A stretch of 64,000 bases of DNA from an uncultured Prevotella sp. (GCA_900314995.1 OMXK01000010.1:1-64000), one strand, 5' to 3'. Numbered from the stretch's first letter, positions 41,336 through 51,956 are shown. Notes: a model not told the origin generated them from the sequence alone. Numbers and translations: made by a program.

Positions 41336-41411
41336 CTGCAATTATATACGCTTTTAATTGAAAAATAGAAAGAAAAACGGGTTTTCCTTTTGTTTTTTGC
41401 GCAGTTATTTG

Positions 41412-41419
41412 TACCTTTG
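41412..41419 (+). promoter_or_regulatory. Bacteroidota -7 box (TACCTTTG) for thrS
   Basis: TTTGTACCTTTGTGCC, 33 nt before the thrS ATG. Confidence 0.7.
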
Positions 41420-41452
41420 TGCCCGTTTTAAACTCAAACATATATTGTAGAT

Positions 41453-43396
41453 ATGATTAACATTACTTTTCCAGACGGATCTGTTCGTTCGTATGAGCAG
41501 GGCGTGACTGGTCTTCAGATTGCTGAGAGCATCTCTCCGGCTCTCGCACGCAGCGTGGTAAGCTGTGGTGTAAACGGTGAGACAGTAGAGCTGAACCGTC
41601 CGATCAACGAGGACGCGACGATTGCGCTCTACAAGTTTGACGATGAAGAGGGTAAGCACACCTTCTGGCACACATCGGCCCACTTGCTGGCTGAGGCGCT
41701 GCAGGAATTGTATCCTGGCATTCAGTTCGGTTTCGGCCCAGCTGTCGAGAATGGTTTCTTCTATGATGTGCTGTTGAAGGACGGCGAAAGCATCAAGGAG
41801 AGCGACTTCCCCAAGATTGAGGCTAAGATGAAGGAACTGGCTTCGAAGAAAGAGCCGGTGGTTCGCAAGGAGGTGACTAAGGCCGACGCCCTGAAGCAGT
41901 TTGCTGCCGACGGTCAGACCTACAAGTGCGAGCACATCGAGCAGGATCTCGAGGACGGCAGTATCACAACATACACGCAGGGTAACTTCACCGATCTGTG
42001 CCGTGGTCCGCACCTGATGGATACGGGTGAGATTAAGGCCGTGAAGCTGACGAGCGTAGCAGGTGCCTTCTGGCGCGGTGATGCCAACCGTGAGCAGATG
42101 CAGCGTCTGTATGGTATCTCGTTCCCCAAGAAGAAGATGCTCGACGAGTATCTCGAGATGCTGGAGGAAGCCCAGAAGCGCGACCATCGTAAGATCGGAA
42201 AAGAGATGGAACTCTTCATGTTCTCTGACAAGGTCGGTAAGGGTCTGCCCATCTGGTTGCCGAAGGGAACAGAGCTTCGCCTGCGTTTGCAGGATCACTT
42301 GCGCAAAGTGCAGAAGCGTTTTGGTTATCAGGAAGTTATCACACCGCATATCGGATCAAAGAATCTCTATGTTACCTCTGGTCACTATGCCCATTATGGC
42401 AAGGATTCATTCCAGCCGATTCATACACCTGAGGAGGATGAAGAGTACATGCTGAAGCCGATGAACTGCCCTCACCACTGCGAGATTTTCGCTTGGAAGC
42501 CCCGTTCATATCGCGACCTGCCGCTGCGTATCGCAGAGTTCGGTACGGTGTATCGTTACGAGCAGAGTGGTGAACTTCACGGACTGACTCGTGTCCGTTC
42601 GTTCACACAGGACGATGCCCACTTGTTCTGCCGTCCTGACCAGGTAAAGCAGGAGTTCCTGAATGTGATGGATATCATCGGTATCGTACTGACGGCTTTC
42701 GGATTCAACTTCGAGGCACAGATTTCGCTGCGCGATCCTAACGACCACGATAAGTATGTAGGTACGGATGAGGACTGGGCTCTGGCTGAGAAGGCCATTG
42801 TGGAGGCTTGTCAGGAGAAGGGGCTGCCTGCAAAGGTGGAATACGGCGAGGCTGCCTTCTATGGCCCGAAGCTCGACTTCATGATCAAGGATGCCATTGG
42901 CCGTCGTTGGCAGTTGGGTACCATCCAGGTGGACTACAACCTGCCGAAGCGTTTCCAGCTGGAATATACCGACGAGGACAATACGAAGAAGACGCCTGTG
43001 ATGATCCACCGTGCACCGTTTGGCTCTCTGGAGCGTTTCTGCGCTGTGCTCATCGAGCATACCTCAGGTCACTTACCCCTCTGGCTCACACCGGATCAGG
43101 TGGCTATCCTGCCGCTTTCGGAGAAGTACAACGACTATGCTCAGGAGGTTGCCAAGAAGTTCGACCTCGGTGGTGTACGTGCAACCATCGACCTGCGTAA
43201 CGAGAAGTTGGGCCGCAAGATCCGCGACAACGAACTGAAGCGTATCCCCTATATGGTGATCGTCGGCGAGAAGGAGCAGCAGGACGGTACAGTAGCCGTT
43301 CGTCCTCAGGGTGGTGGCGAGCAGAGCGTAATGACCATCCAGGCATTTATCGACGAGGTGAATGCCCGTGTTGCGGAAATGACAAAAGACTTCTAA
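41453..43396 (+). CDS. thrS: Threonine-tRNA ligase
   Basis: 647 aa, full length. N-terminal TGS domain ([19 protein letters not shown]), editing domain with [11 protein letters not shown] and the later CRGPHL, class II core with [37 protein letters not shown] and APFGSLERF, and C-terminal anticodon-binding domain. It charges tRNA-Thr and edits Ser-tRNA-Thr. It lies before infC-rpmI-rplT, a common order in bacteria. A stem-loop separates it from infC. Confidence 0.98.
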   Translation: MINITFPDGSVRSYEQGVTGLQIAESISPALARSVVSCGVNGETVELNRPINEDATIALYKFDDEEGKHTFWHTSAHLLAEALQELYPGIQFGFGPAVENGFFYDVLLKDGESIKESDFPKIEAKMKELASKKEPVVRKEVTKADALKQFAADGQTYKCEHIEQDLEDGSITTYTQGNFTDLCRGPHLMDTGEIKAVKLTSVAGAFWRGDANREQMQRLYGISFPKKKMLDEYLEMLEEAQKRDHRKIGKEMELFMFSDKVGKGLPIWLPKGTELRLRLQDHLRKVQKRFGYQEVITPHIGSKNLYVTSGHYAHYGKDSFQPIHTPEEDEEYMLKPMNCPHHCEIFAWKPRSYRDLPLRIAEFGTVYRYEQSGELHGLTRVRSFTQDDAHLFCRPDQVKQEFLNVMDIIGIVLTAFGFNFEAQISLRDPNDHDKYVGTDEDWALAEKAIVEACQEKGLPAKVEYGEAAFYGPKLDFMIKDAIGRRWQLGTIQVDYNLPKRFQLEYTDEDNTKKTPVMIHRAPFGSLERFCAVLIEHTSGHLPLWLTPDQVAILPLSEKYNDYAQEVAKKFDLGGVRATIDLRNEKLGRKIRDNELKRIPYMVIVGEKEQQDGTVAVRPQGGGEQSVMTIQAFIDEVNARVAEMTKDF

Positions 43397-43431
43397 TTTT
43401 TAATCCAGAATATCGGGTTAATTCGCTGAAA

Positions 43432-43466
43432 GAAAGTAACTTTGGGCCTCGCTCGAAGTTACTTTC
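43432..43466 (+). terminator. Stem-loop between thrS and infC
   Basis: Perfect 11-bp inverted repeat GAAAGTAACTT/AAGTTACTTTC with a 13-nt loop (TGGGCCTCGCTCG). No clean T-run follows, so it may attenuate or protect an mRNA end instead of terminating fully. Confidence 0.5.
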
Positions 43467-43519
43467 GCTTTAAATTAAAAAAAAATGCGAATTTATTTTG
43501 TTTTTTGCTCACTTATTCG

Positions 43520-43527
43520 TAACTTTG
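43520..43527 (+). promoter_or_regulatory. Bacteroidota -7 box (TAACTTTG) for infC-rpmI-rplT
   Basis: TTCGTAACTTTGCAGC, 24 nt before the infC ATG. Confidence 0.65.
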
Positions 43528-43551
43528 CAGCCGATTTTTAAAAAATAGTGG

Positions 43552-44265
43552 ATGAAGAATGACAAATTGAAGAGTCAGTACCGGATTAATGAACAGATCC
43601 GAGTGCGTGAAGTTCGCATCGTAGGCGACGAAGGTTCGTCCGTAGTTCCTACCCGTGATGCACTGAATATGGCCCATGAGCAGGGGGTAGATCTCGTAGA
43701 GATTTCCCCGAATGCCAATCCGCCCGTTTGTCGTCTGATCGACTATTCCAAATTCCTTTACCAGCAGAAGAAGCGCCAGAAGGAGATGAAGGCCAAGCAG
43801 GTGAAGGTTGAGGTGAAGGAAATCCGTTTCGGACCTCAGACCGACGAGCACGACTATCAGTTCAAGCTCAAGCACGCCAAAGAATTCCTGGAAGAAGGAA
43901 ATAAGGTACGTGCGTACGTATTCTTCCGTGGGCGTTCGATTCTGTTCAAAGAGCAGGGTGAGGTGTTGCTCCTCCGTTTCGCCAATGATTTGGAGGAAGT
44001 GGGCAAGGTAGAGTCGATGCCGTCGCTCGAAGGTAAGAAGATGTTCCTCTATCTGGCGCCAAAGAAGGCTGGCACGAAGAAGATGAGTCAGCAGGCCCGT
44101 GACCGTGAGGCCGCAGAGACCGAGGCGAAAGAGGCTAAGAAGGCTCAGGCACAGCAGGCTTCGAAAGTGGAATCTGAGGATGAGATGCCCGCAAATGGCG
44201 GTCTCTTTGCCAACGCCAAGATTTCGGCTGACGCGCTGAAGAAGCTGACAGAGGACAAAGATTAA
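43552..44265 (+). CDS. infC: Translation initiation factor IF-3 with C-terminal extension
   Basis: 237 aa, about 55 longer than E. coli IF-3. The N-domain ([53 protein letters not shown]) and C-domain ([41 protein letters not shown]) are complete. The extra C-terminal tail is rich in Ala/Lys/Glu ([16 protein letters not shown]) and ends in [16 protein letters not shown]; similar tails occur in Bacteroidales (recall). A stop codon lies 6 nt before the ATG, which fixes the start; the rare AUU start of E. coli infC is not used. Confidence 0.97.
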   Translation: MKNDKLKSQYRINEQIRVREVRIVGDEGSSVVPTRDALNMAHEQGVDLVEISPNANPPVCRLIDYSKFLYQQKKRQKEMKAKQVKVEVKEIRFGPQTDEHDYQFKLKHAKEFLEEGNKVRAYVFFRGRSILFKEQGEVLLLRFANDLEEVGKVESMPSLEGKKMFLYLAPKKAGTKKMSQQARDREAAETEAKEAKKAQAQQASKVESEDEMPANGGLFANAKISADALKKLTEDKD

Positions 44266-44339
44266 GAAGAAAAAGAAGACGGCGCGCCCGGTATATGCGT
44301 TGTCGTCGGATATTAATAACAATTTAAAATTTTTAAACA

Positions 44340-44537
44340 ATGCCAAAAGTTAAGACAAACTCCGGTGCAAAGAAGAGATTCTCTTTCACTGGTACAGGTA
44401 AGGTAAAGAGACGTCACGCTTACCACAGCCACATTCTCACGAAGAAGACCAAGAAGCAGAAGCGTAACTTGGTAGGTACAACAATCGTTGATCCTTCAAA
44501 CATGAAGCAGGTTCGTGACCTGTTGTGTCTCCGTTAA
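44340..44537 (+). CDS. rpmI: 50S ribosomal protein L35
   Basis: 65 aa. [44 protein letters not shown] is typical L35. Between infC (74 nt) and rplT (32 nt), the universal order. Confidence 0.98.
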   Translation: MPKVKTNSGAKKRFSFTGTGKVKRRHAYHSHILTKKTKKQKRNLVGTTIVDPSNMKQVRDLLCLR

Positions 44538-44569
44538 ACCTATTGTCGAACATTTAAAGTAGAAAAATT

Positions 44570-44914
44570 ATGCCAAGATCAGTAAATCACGTTGCATCAA
44601 GAGCAAAGCGCAAGAACATTTTGAAGCTTACCCGCGGTTACTTCGGTGCCCGCAAGAATGTTTGGACAGTAGCAAAGAACACATGGGAGAAGGGTTTGAC
44701 CTATGCCTATCGTGACCGCCGTAACAAGAAGCGCAACTTCCGCGCCCTGTGGATCCAGCGTATCAACGCTGCCGCACGTCTGGAGGGTATGAGCTACTCT
44801 GTTCTGATGGGCAAGCTCAGCAAGGCTGGTATCGAGATCAACCGTAAGGTGCTCGCCGACCTCGCTATGAACAACCCCGAGGCTTTCAAGGCTATCGTTT
44901 CAAAGGTTAAGTAA
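44570..44914 (+). CDS. rplT: 50S ribosomal protein L20
   Basis: 114 aa. [37 protein letters not shown] and [17 protein letters not shown] are family hallmarks. In other bacteria L20 represses its own operon by binding the leader; no such leader structure was identified here. Confidence 0.98.
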   Translation: MPRSVNHVASRAKRKNILKLTRGYFGARKNVWTVAKNTWEKGLTYAYRDRRNKKRNFRALWIQRINAAARLEGMSYSVLMGKLSKAGIEINRKVLADLAMNNPEAFKAIVSKVK

Positions 44915-44935
44915 GAGAAGAAGTCTTTATCGGAT

Positions 44936-44977
44936 AGGAGAGGGTACCCTACGTGGATGCCCTCTCCTCTGTTTTTA
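44936..44977 (+). terminator. Rho-independent terminator after rplT
   Basis: Stem AGGAGAGGG/CCCTCTCCT with a 15-nt loop, then CTGTTTTTAT. It overlaps the 3' end of the convergent tex gene. Confidence 0.85.
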
Positions 44978-47146
44978 TATGCCTTTTAGGGAAAGTGATA
45001 TGCGGTTGCGGCGGTGGTCGACCTCAATCACCCGGACACGTACATGCTGGTGGAGCTTCAATACATCTGTGGGATGCGCTATCCGACGGTTGGCCATCTG
45101 TGAGATGTGAATCAGACCATCCTGATGGACACCGATGTCGACAAAGGCGCCGAAATTGGTGATGTTGGTGACAATGCCAGGTAGTATCATCCCTTCTATC
45201 AGATCGTCGACGGTGGAGACATTCTTGTCGAACTCGAATTCCTCAAGTTGTTCGCGTGGGTCACGCCCCGGCTTCTCCAACTCCAGCATGATGTCTGTCA
45301 GGGTGGGGATGCCCACTTCGGCCGTTACGTACTTTCTGATGTCTATCGTGTCACGTTTCTCCTTGTCCTTGATCAGGTCAGCTACGGTACAGCCGTGATC
45401 TTTGGCCATCTGTTCTACAACAGCATAGCTTTCGGGGTGGACGGCAGAATTGTCAAGAGGATTCTTTGCTCCGGGAATACGCAGAAAACCTGCACACTGC
45501 TGAAAGGCAGAAGGACCGAGGCGGGGAACTTTCTTCAATTGGGCTCGGGAGGTGAAGGCGCCGTTCTCACGACGATAGTCCACGATATTCTTGGCAAGGG
45601 TAGGCCCCAGGCCGCTGACGTACATCAGCAGATGCTGTGAGGCTGTGTTCAGATTGACACCTACAAGGTTGACACAGCTTTCGACGGTCTGATCCAGCGA
45701 ATGCTTGAGCTTTGTCTGATCCACATCGTGCTGGTATTGTCCTACGCCGATACTCTTAGGATCGATCTTTACCAACTCTGCCAGGGGATCCATCAGTCTG
45801 CGGCCTATCGAGACAGCTCCACGCACGGTGACATCCTCGTCAGGGAACTCTTCTCGGGCAATCTTCGAGGCAGAATAGACGGATGCGCCATCCTCGCTGA
45901 CGGTAAAGATCTGTGGCTTAGGCAGTTCGTCTTTCTTCCTGGTATCGATATTATAACGACCAGCCAAGACGTCTTTGATGAAATCATTGGTCTCACGACT
46001 GGCGGTGCCGTTGCCGATGGAGATGGCCTCAATCTGGTATTTCTTGATCATCTTCTGAATAGCGACAGCCGACTCTGTCCGTTTGTTAACGGGCGGGTGG
46101 GGGAATATGGCATCATGATGGAGCAGATTGCCCTGTGCATCGAGGCAGACGACCTTGCAGCCTGTTCGGAAGCCGGGGTCGATGCCCATGACACGCTTCT
46201 GGCCCAAGGGAGCACCAAGGAGCAACTGGCGCAAGTTCTCGGCAAACACACGGATGGCTTCTTCGTCAGCCCGTTCTTTGCTCAAAGCAGCGAACTCCGT
46301 CTCGATGGAAGGTTTCAACAGACGTTTATAGCCATCGTCGACAGCTTCGCCGACCAGTTGTCCACAAGGTGTGTTACCATAGACGTAGTGACGCTTCAGC
46401 CTGTCAGCCGCCTCTTCATCATTAGGTGATATGGAGATACGAAGGATGCCTTCGCTCTCACCACGGCGCATGGCCAGAAGCCGATGGGAAGAGCAGCGCT
46501 TCAACGGTTCGGTCCAGTCGAAGTAATCACTGTACTTGGCGGCCTCGTCGGTATCAGCCTTTGCCTTCACGACCTTGGAGGAGATGATGGCCTGACGGGA
46601 GAAGGCATTACGTATCTGCTGGCGACTGCGCTCGTCTTCGCTGACGGTTTCGGCAATGATGTCCTGGGCTCCCTTGATGGCTGATCCGGTATCTTTGACG
46701 TCACCTTTTACATAGCGTTCTGCAGCTCGCTCCGGATCACGCTCACGTTGCAGGAGCAGAAGCTGTGCCAGAGGTTCCAGCCCCTGTTCACGTGCAACCT
46801 GAGCACGGGTACGGCGCTTGGGTTTATAGGGCAGGTAGATATCCTCAAGTTCGGATGTCTCCCAACAGTCATCGATGCGCTTTTTGAGTTCTGGCGTCAT
46901 TTTCTCCAGATCTGTGATGGTCTTGATGATGGTATCCTTGCGTTTCTGAATCTCCTGCAACTTGTCGAAGCGGTCGCTGATAGCCGCAATCTGTACTTCG
47001 TCGAGACCTCCCGTGCGTTCTTTTCGATAGCGTGAAATGAAGGGAATGGTGCACCCTTCCTCAAGAAGCGCCAGGGTGTTGGCGACAGCACGTTCTTGTA
47101 GGTTGAGAGCACTGGCTATAAGTCTTGCAAAGATGTTCTTTTCCAT
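44975..47146 (-). CDS. tex: Tex-family RNA-binding transcription accessory protein
   Basis: 723 aa. Tex layout: helical N-terminus (GCTIPFISRYRKERTGGLDEVQIA), YqgF-like RNase H fold (KRVMGIDPGFRTGCKVVCLD), helix-hairpin-helix part (VNLNTASQHLLMYVSGLGPTLAKNIVDYR, FTSRAQLKKVPRLGPSAFQQCAGFLRI) and a C-terminal S1 domain (GMILPGIVTNITNFGAFVDIGVHQDGLIHISQM). Tex binds RNA and affects transcription in several bacteria. It is convergent with rplT and divergent from the LolA-like gene. Confidence 0.95.
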   Translation of the reverse strand: MEKNIFARLIASALNLQERAVANTLALLEEGCTIPFISRYRKERTGGLDEVQIAAISDRFDKLQEIQKRKDTIIKTITDLEKMTPELKKRIDDCWETSELEDIYLPYKPKRRTRAQVAREQGLEPLAQLLLLQRERDPERAAERYVKGDVKDTGSAIKGAQDIIAETVSEDERSRQQIRNAFSRQAIISSKVVKAKADTDEAAKYSDYFDWTEPLKRCSSHRLLAMRRGESEGILRISISPNDEEAADRLKRHYVYGNTPCGQLVGEAVDDGYKRLLKPSIETEFAALSKERADEEAIRVFAENLRQLLLGAPLGQKRVMGIDPGFRTGCKVVCLDAQGNLLHHDAIFPHPPVNKRTESAVAIQKMIKKYQIEAISIGNGTASRETNDFIKDVLAGRYNIDTRKKDELPKPQIFTVSEDGASVYSASKIAREEFPDEDVTVRGAVSIGRRLMDPLAELVKIDPKSIGVGQYQHDVDQTKLKHSLDQTVESCVNLVGVNLNTASQHLLMYVSGLGPTLAKNIVDYRRENGAFTSRAQLKKVPRLGPSAFQQCAGFLRIPGAKNPLDNSAVHPESYAVVEQMAKDHGCTVADLIKDKEKRDTIDIRKYVTAEVGIPTLTDIMLELEKPGRDPREQLEEFEFDKNVSTVDDLIEGMILPGIVTNITNFGAFVDIGVHQDGLIHISQMANRRIAHPTDVLKLHQHVRVRVIEVDHRRNRISLSLKGI

Positions 47147-47176
47147 AAGTCAATAGTAAATACGTTAATTTCTGTG

Positions 47177-47184
47177 CAAAAATA
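47177..47184 (-). promoter_or_regulatory. Bacteroidota -7 box (TATTTTTG) for tex
   Basis: TACTATTTTTGCACAG on the minus strand, 30 nt before the tex ATG; divergent from the box at 47207. Confidence 0.55.
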
Positions 47185-47206
47185 GTAATAATCCATGAGA
47201 ATTGTG

Positions 47207-47214
47207 TAATTTTG
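47207..47214 (+). promoter_or_regulatory. Bacteroidota -7 box (TAATTTTG) for the LolA-like/ABC-F/M13 run
   Basis: GTGTAATTTTGCAGCC, 21 nt before the ATG at 47236. Confidence 0.6.
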
Positions 47215-47235
47215 CAGCCAAAATCGACGAAAGTC

Positions 47236-47856
47236 ATGAAAAATAGGATTGCTTTGATGATGATGGTTCTCCTGTCTGTGCTTTGCACTGTTCAGGCAGA
47301 AGAGACGCCAAATTCACGTCAGGCGCGTCGTGTGTTCAACCAAGCCTATCAGCAGGTGTTTGGCGAACAAGGGGCGACATTGCACTATGATGTGAATATT
47401 ATAGGTATCTATAAGACTAACGGTACTATCTGGTATAAGGGAAAGAAAAGTAAATTCGTGGATGCGAAGATGAACTCGTGGAACGACGGGACGACCGTCT
47501 ATACAGTCAAGAGAAAGAAGAAGAAGGAAGTGGAGATCCACAATGCCAGGAATAACAAGTCGGACAAGTATTCTCAGAAATTCAAGTTTGAGCCAGAGAA
47601 TTTCGACTATAGTATTGCTGATCATCCAGAAGGTCTGATGTTGACCTTGAAAGCAAAGAAAGGAGCAAAAGGTATCAAGGAGGTTCATGCCTTGGTGGCG
47701 CGCAAGACCTATCATCCGATAAGTCTGCGTATCAAGATCTCCTTCATCTGGACGACGATCAGGATTTCAGATTTCCATTCTGGTGGAATAACAGACGAGA
47801 TTCTCCGATTCCCGAAAGAGAAGTATAAGGATTATGTATTTGTAGACAAACGATGA
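47236..47856 (+). CDS. LolA-like periplasmic protein
   Basis: 206 aa from the ATG at 47236 (a frame from 47212 would run through the promoter). Signal peptide MKNRIALMMMVLLSVLCTVQAEE. The body alternates hydrophobic and charged residues as in a LolA-type half-barrel (LHYDVNIIGIYKTNGTIWYKGKKSKFVDAKMNSWNDGTTVYTVKRKKKKEVEI), but lacks clear LolA signatures. It may bind lipid or a lipoprotein. The last 4 nt overlap the ABC-F gene. Confidence 0.65.
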   Translation: MKNRIALMMMVLLSVLCTVQAEETPNSRQARRVFNQAYQQVFGEQGATLHYDVNIIGIYKTNGTIWYKGKKSKFVDAKMNSWNDGTTVYTVKRKKKKEVEIHNARNNKSDKYSQKFKFEPENFDYSIADHPEGLMLTLKAKKGAKGIKEVHALVARKTYHPISLRIKISFIWTTIRISDFHSGGITDEILRFPKEKYKDYVFVDKR

Positions 47857-49832
47857 TATCTGTAGAAGGACTGAAAGTGGAATTTGGGGTGAAACCCTTG
47901 TTCGTGGATGCGTGCTTCGTGATCAACGACCGTGATCGTATTGCACTTGTTGGTAAGAACGGGGCAGGAAAGTCTACGATGTTGAAGATCCTCTGTGGTC
48001 AGCAGAAGGCCACGGCAGGCACAGTCAGTGTCCCTAACGACTGTCGTATCGGCTATCTGCCTCAGGTAATGGTTCTTCAGGATAACACGACTGTGAAGGA
48101 AGAAGCCCAGAAGGCGTTTGCCGATATCACTCGGATGAAGGACCGTTTGGACAAGATGAATCAGGAACTGGCCGAGCGGACAGACTACGAGAGTGAGAGT
48201 TATCTGGCCTTGATTGAGAAATATACGACAGAACATGAGCGCTATCTGATGATGGGGGCAGAAAGTCGGGAGGCAGAGTTGGAACGTACCCTGACGGGAC
48301 TTGGATTCCTGCGCACGGATTTTGAACGGCCGACGTCGGAGTTTTCCGGTGGCTGGCGTATGCGTATAGAACTTGCAAAAATCCTTCTGCAACGTCCGGA
48401 CGTGTTGTTGCTCGACGAGCCGACAAACCATCTGGATATCGAGAGTATCCAGTGGCTGGAGCAATTCCTGGCCCAGTCATCCAGTGCAGTTGTGCTGGTG
48501 AGTCACGACCGTGCCTTTATCAATAATGTGTCGAATCGAACGCTAGAGATATCCTGTGGTCGAGTGGTCGACTACAAGGTGAAATATAACGAGTATGTCG
48601 TTCTGCGTAAAGAGCGTCGTGAACAACAGATCAGAGCCTACGAGAACCAACAAAAGGAAGTGGCAGAGATGAAGGATTTCATCGAGCGTTTCCGCTATAA
48701 GGCCACCAAGGCTGTTCAGGTGCAGCAGAAGATTAAGCAGCTGGAGAAAATCGTGCCCATCGAGATCGACGAGGTGGACAACTCGGCGATGCACCTGAAG
48801 TTTCCGCCATGTCTGCGTAGCGGTGATTATCCGGTTATCTGTGATGACGTGAGGAAGGACTATGGTGCCCACACTGTTTTCGATCATGTGACGCTGACGA
48901 TTAAGCGCGGTGAAAAGGTTGCCTTCGTAGGAAAGAACGGAGAAGGAAAATCCACGCTCGTCAAGTGTATTATGGGCGAAATTCCCTATACGGGAGAACT
49001 GAAGATCGGACATAATGTGCAGATTGGTTATTTTGCCCAGAACCAGGCTCAATTGCTTGATGAAAGCCTGACCGTTTTCCAGACGATAGATCATGTGGCG
49101 AAAGGCCCCATCCGTCTTAAGATCAATGATATCCTTGGTGCCTTTATGTTTGGCGGTGAAGAGAGTGACAAGAAGGTAAAGGTGCTCAGTGGAGGAGAAC
49201 GAAGCAGACTGGCGATGATTCGCCTGCTGTTGGAACCCGTGAATCTCCTAATCCTCGACGAGCCTACCAACCATCTCGACATGCAATCAAAGGATGTGCT
49301 GAAAGAGGCTATCAATGCATTTGACGGTACTGCCATTATCGTTAGCCATGACCGTGAGTTCCTTGATGGTCTGGTGACGAAGGTATACGAATTCGGTGGT
49401 GGAGTCGTCAGGGAACATCTTGGTGGTATCTATGACTTCCTGAGGTCAAAGAAAATTACAGAATTGAATGAACTCGGCCAGCAGGAAAAGGGAACCATCC
49501 CAGCAGCAACAGTTGTAAAGAAAACGGCACCGGTGGTTGATAATGGGGAACCAGATCAGGAAGCCCTCTCGAAAGCGATGAGTTATGCCGAGCGTAAGGA
49601 ACAACAGAAGCGGATGAACCGTGCAGAGAAAGCTGTGAAGGAATCAGAACGTAAGATAGAAGACATGGAAAAGCGTCTGAAAGAGCTCGATGATTTGCTC
49701 ATGATTCCTGAAAACGCCTCAGATATGACGCTGGTGACAGAATATACATCAATTAAGAAAAATCTTGATGAGGAAGTGGAACGCTGGGAGAAACTCAGTG
49801 AGGAATTAGAATCAATAACCAATCAACAATAA
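47853..49832 (+). CDS. ABC-F family ATPase
   Basis: 659 aa with two ABC domains and no membrane helices. Walker A GKNGAGKST and GKNGEGKST; signatures FSGGWRMR and LSGGERSR; Walker B LLLDEPTNHLD and LILDEPTNHLD; the linker between them (RRRQ-like KERREQQIRAYENQQKEVAEMKDFIERFRYKATKAVQVQQKIK) is the ABC-F arm region. A C-terminal coiled coil (KAVKESERKIEDMEKRLKELDDLL) places it near Uup/YdiF-type proteins. ABC-F proteins act on ribosomes at the E site; an antibiotic-protection role is not implied. Confidence 0.93.
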   Translation: MISVEGLKVEFGVKPLFVDACFVINDRDRIALVGKNGAGKSTMLKILCGQQKATAGTVSVPNDCRIGYLPQVMVLQDNTTVKEEAQKAFADITRMKDRLDKMNQELAERTDYESESYLALIEKYTTEHERYLMMGAESREAELERTLTGLGFLRTDFERPTSEFSGGWRMRIELAKILLQRPDVLLLDEPTNHLDIESIQWLEQFLAQSSSAVVLVSHDRAFINNVSNRTLEISCGRVVDYKVKYNEYVVLRKERREQQIRAYENQQKEVAEMKDFIERFRYKATKAVQVQQKIKQLEKIVPIEIDEVDNSAMHLKFPPCLRSGDYPVICDDVRKDYGAHTVFDHVTLTIKRGEKVAFVGKNGEGKSTLVKCIMGEIPYTGELKIGHNVQIGYFAQNQAQLLDESLTVFQTIDHVAKGPIRLKINDILGAFMFGGEESDKKVKVLSGGERSRLAMIRLLLEPVNLLILDEPTNHLDMQSKDVLKEAINAFDGTAIIVSHDREFLDGLVTKVYEFGGGVVREHLGGIYDFLRSKKITELNELGQQEKGTIPAATVVKKTAPVVDNGEPDQEALSKAMSYAERKEQQKRMNRAEKAVKESERKIEDMEKRLKELDDLLMIPENASDMTLVTEYTSIKKNLDEEVERWEKLSEELESITNQQ

Positions 49833-49835
49833 CAT

Positions 49836-51869
49836 ATGAAAAGAATTGTAACAATGATGACTATGGCATCCATTTCACTACTTACGATGGCGCAGGTTGA
49901 CATGGGTTCTGGACTGAACACCGCAGATTTCGACAAGACCGTTCGTCCTGGTGATGACTTCTATGAATATGCCTGTGGCGGATGGATGAAGAACAATCCG
50001 CTACCTGCAGCATACTCTCGTTATGGCAGTTTCGACCGTCTGCAGGAAGATAACGACAAACGTATCAATGGTATCCTGAATGAGTTGCAGAACAACACTT
50101 ATGCGAAAGGTACAATCGAGCAGAAACTAAGTGATCTCTATAAGCTGGCGATGGACTCTACGCGTAGGAACAACGAAGGTGTGGCACCGCTGATGCCGCT
50201 CATTAAGAAACTGGAGGCTGCCAAGACTAATCAGCAGTTGTTCGATATCCAGTTAGAGATGGCTCCTTATGGAGAGCAGGAGTTCTTCTTCTGCAGTTTT
50301 GGCGCTGATGAAAAGAATGCAACCCAGAATATCCTGAATGTGTATCAGGGCGGTCTTTCTCTAGGACAGAAGGAATATTACCTTGATAATGACAAAGCAA
50401 CGGCTGATATTCGTGAGGCATTCAAGAAACACGTCGTAAAGATGTTCCAAATCTTTGGCTTCAGTAAGGGTGCGGCTACGAAAAAGATGCAGAATATCAT
50501 GAAGGTCGAGACGGCTTTGGCAAAAGTGTCGAAATCGCGTACAGAGCTTCGTGATCCAGAGGCGAACTACAACAAGATGACACTTCAGGAGTTTGAGACA
50601 CAGTATCCCCATCTGCCATTGGTGAAGGTGATGAATGCCAAGGGTGTCGAGACCAAGTACCTGCAAGAGATGGTTGTCGGACAGCCTGCTTTCTTGGAAG
50701 GTGCCAATAAGTTGGTTGCAGGCATCAAACCGGCAGAATATCGCGATGTGATGGAGTGGGGTTTTATATCTTCTGCTGCCAACTATCTGAACGATGCTAC
50801 TGTTGCAGAGAGTTTTGATTTTAACGGTAAGATCCGTTCTGGCCGTAAGGAGAATCATCCGCTTTGGAAACGTAGTACGGCTCAGGTGGAACGTGTGATG
50901 GGCGAAGCATTGGGAAAGATCTATTCAGAGAAATATTTCCCTGAAGCAGCAAAGCAGCGGATGCTCACATTGGTTAAGAACCTGCAGATCGCTCTTGGTG
51001 AGCGTATTGCAGCTCAAGACTGGATGGACGATTCGACGAAAGTGAATGCCCTTCTGAAATTGAACACTTTCTATGTCAAGGTGGGTTATCCTGATAGATG
51101 GACGGATCTCTCAAAGTTGGAGATTGATCCTGCAAAATCTTATTACGAAAATATCCAAGAGTGTGCTAAGTTCTGGAATGCATGGCGTATCGAACATACA
51201 GTAGGGAAACCCGTGGATCGTGATGATTGGTACATGACACCTCAGACCGTCAACGCTTATTATAATCCGACTACAAACGAAATATGCTTCCCTGCAGGTA
51301 TCCTGCAGTATCCTTTCTTTGATATGAATGCTGACGATGCATTCAATTATGGTGCCATCGGTGTGGTCATCGGACATGAGATGACGCATGGCTTTGATGA
51401 TCAGGGACGCCGTTTCGATAAGGACGGAAACATGCACGACTGGTGGAAAGAAGAAGATGGAAAGAACTTTACAGAACGTACAGATAGGTATGCAGATTTC
51501 TTTTCGAAGATTGAAGTGTTGCCAGGCTTGTTTGCCAATGGTCGCCTGACACTCGGTGAAAATCTGGCTGACCATGGTGGTCTCCAAGTGGCTTGGACAG
51601 CCTATAAGAATGCAACCAAGCGAGAGTCCCTTGGTGAGAAAGACGGTCTCACAGCCGACCAACGTTTCTTCCATGCCTATGCCGGTGTATGGGCAAATAA
51701 CATTACCGATGAAGAGATTCGAAACCGTACGAAAAGCGATCCTCATTCTTTAGGCCGTTGGCGTGTGAACGGATCCCTCCCTCATATCAAAGCCTGGTAT
51801 GATGCTTTTGATGTTAAAGAAGGTGATAAAATGTTCATTCCTGAGTCTGAACGCCTGCAATTGTGGTAA
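49836..51869 (+). CDS. M13-family zinc metalloendopeptidase (PepO/neprilysin-like)
   Basis: 677 aa with a signal peptide (MKRIVTMMTMASISLLTMAQ). The peptidase core has VIGHEMTHGFDDQGR (HExxH at 514-518) and ENLADHGGLQ (third Zn ligand Glu near 575), plus the family-typical NAYYNPTTNEICFPAGIL and the C-terminal HSLGRWRVNGSLPHIKAWYDAFDV. Likely periplasmic oligopeptide hydrolysis. Three nt after the ABC-F stop. Confidence 0.95.
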   Translation: MKRIVTMMTMASISLLTMAQVDMGSGLNTADFDKTVRPGDDFYEYACGGWMKNNPLPAAYSRYGSFDRLQEDNDKRINGILNELQNNTYAKGTIEQKLSDLYKLAMDSTRRNNEGVAPLMPLIKKLEAAKTNQQLFDIQLEMAPYGEQEFFFCSFGADEKNATQNILNVYQGGLSLGQKEYYLDNDKATADIREAFKKHVVKMFQIFGFSKGAATKKMQNIMKVETALAKVSKSRTELRDPEANYNKMTLQEFETQYPHLPLVKVMNAKGVETKYLQEMVVGQPAFLEGANKLVAGIKPAEYRDVMEWGFISSAANYLNDATVAESFDFNGKIRSGRKENHPLWKRSTAQVERVMGEALGKIYSEKYFPEAAKQRMLTLVKNLQIALGERIAAQDWMDDSTKVNALLKLNTFYVKVGYPDRWTDLSKLEIDPAKSYYENIQECAKFWNAWRIEHTVGKPVDRDDWYMTPQTVNAYYNPTTNEICFPAGILQYPFFDMNADDAFNYGAIGVVIGHEMTHGFDDQGRRFDKDGNMHDWWKEEDGKNFTERTDRYADFFSKIEVLPGLFANGRLTLGENLADHGGLQVAWTAYKNATKRESLGEKDGLTADQRFFHAYAGVWANNITDEEIRNRTKSDPHSLGRWRVNGSLPHIKAWYDAFDVKEGDKMFIPESERLQLW

Positions 51870-51894
51870 AAAACGCATAAAATCGTATAAAATG

Positions 51895-51928
51895 CCGTCG
51901 TAAATATAAATTTACGGCGGTTTTTTTT
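51895..51928 (+). terminator. Rho-independent terminator after the M13 peptidase gene
   Basis: Stem CCGTCGTAAAT/ATTTACGGCGG (one G-T pair), 4-nt loop, eight T. Confidence 0.85.
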
Positions 51929-51948
51929 GGTTTATTAAAAAAAAAACT

Positions 51949-51956
51949 TAATTTTG
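51949..51956 (+). promoter_or_regulatory. Bacteroidota -7 box (TAATTTTG) for the kinase/AAA/FHA/PP2C operon
   Basis: ACTTAATTTTGCACC, 32 nt before the first ATG of the five-gene run and directly after a terminator, so the run has its own promoter. Confidence 0.65.

Noticed and set aside
41405..42349. 314-aa minus-strand ORF over thrS
   Set aside because: thrS is certain on the plus strand; no independent support.
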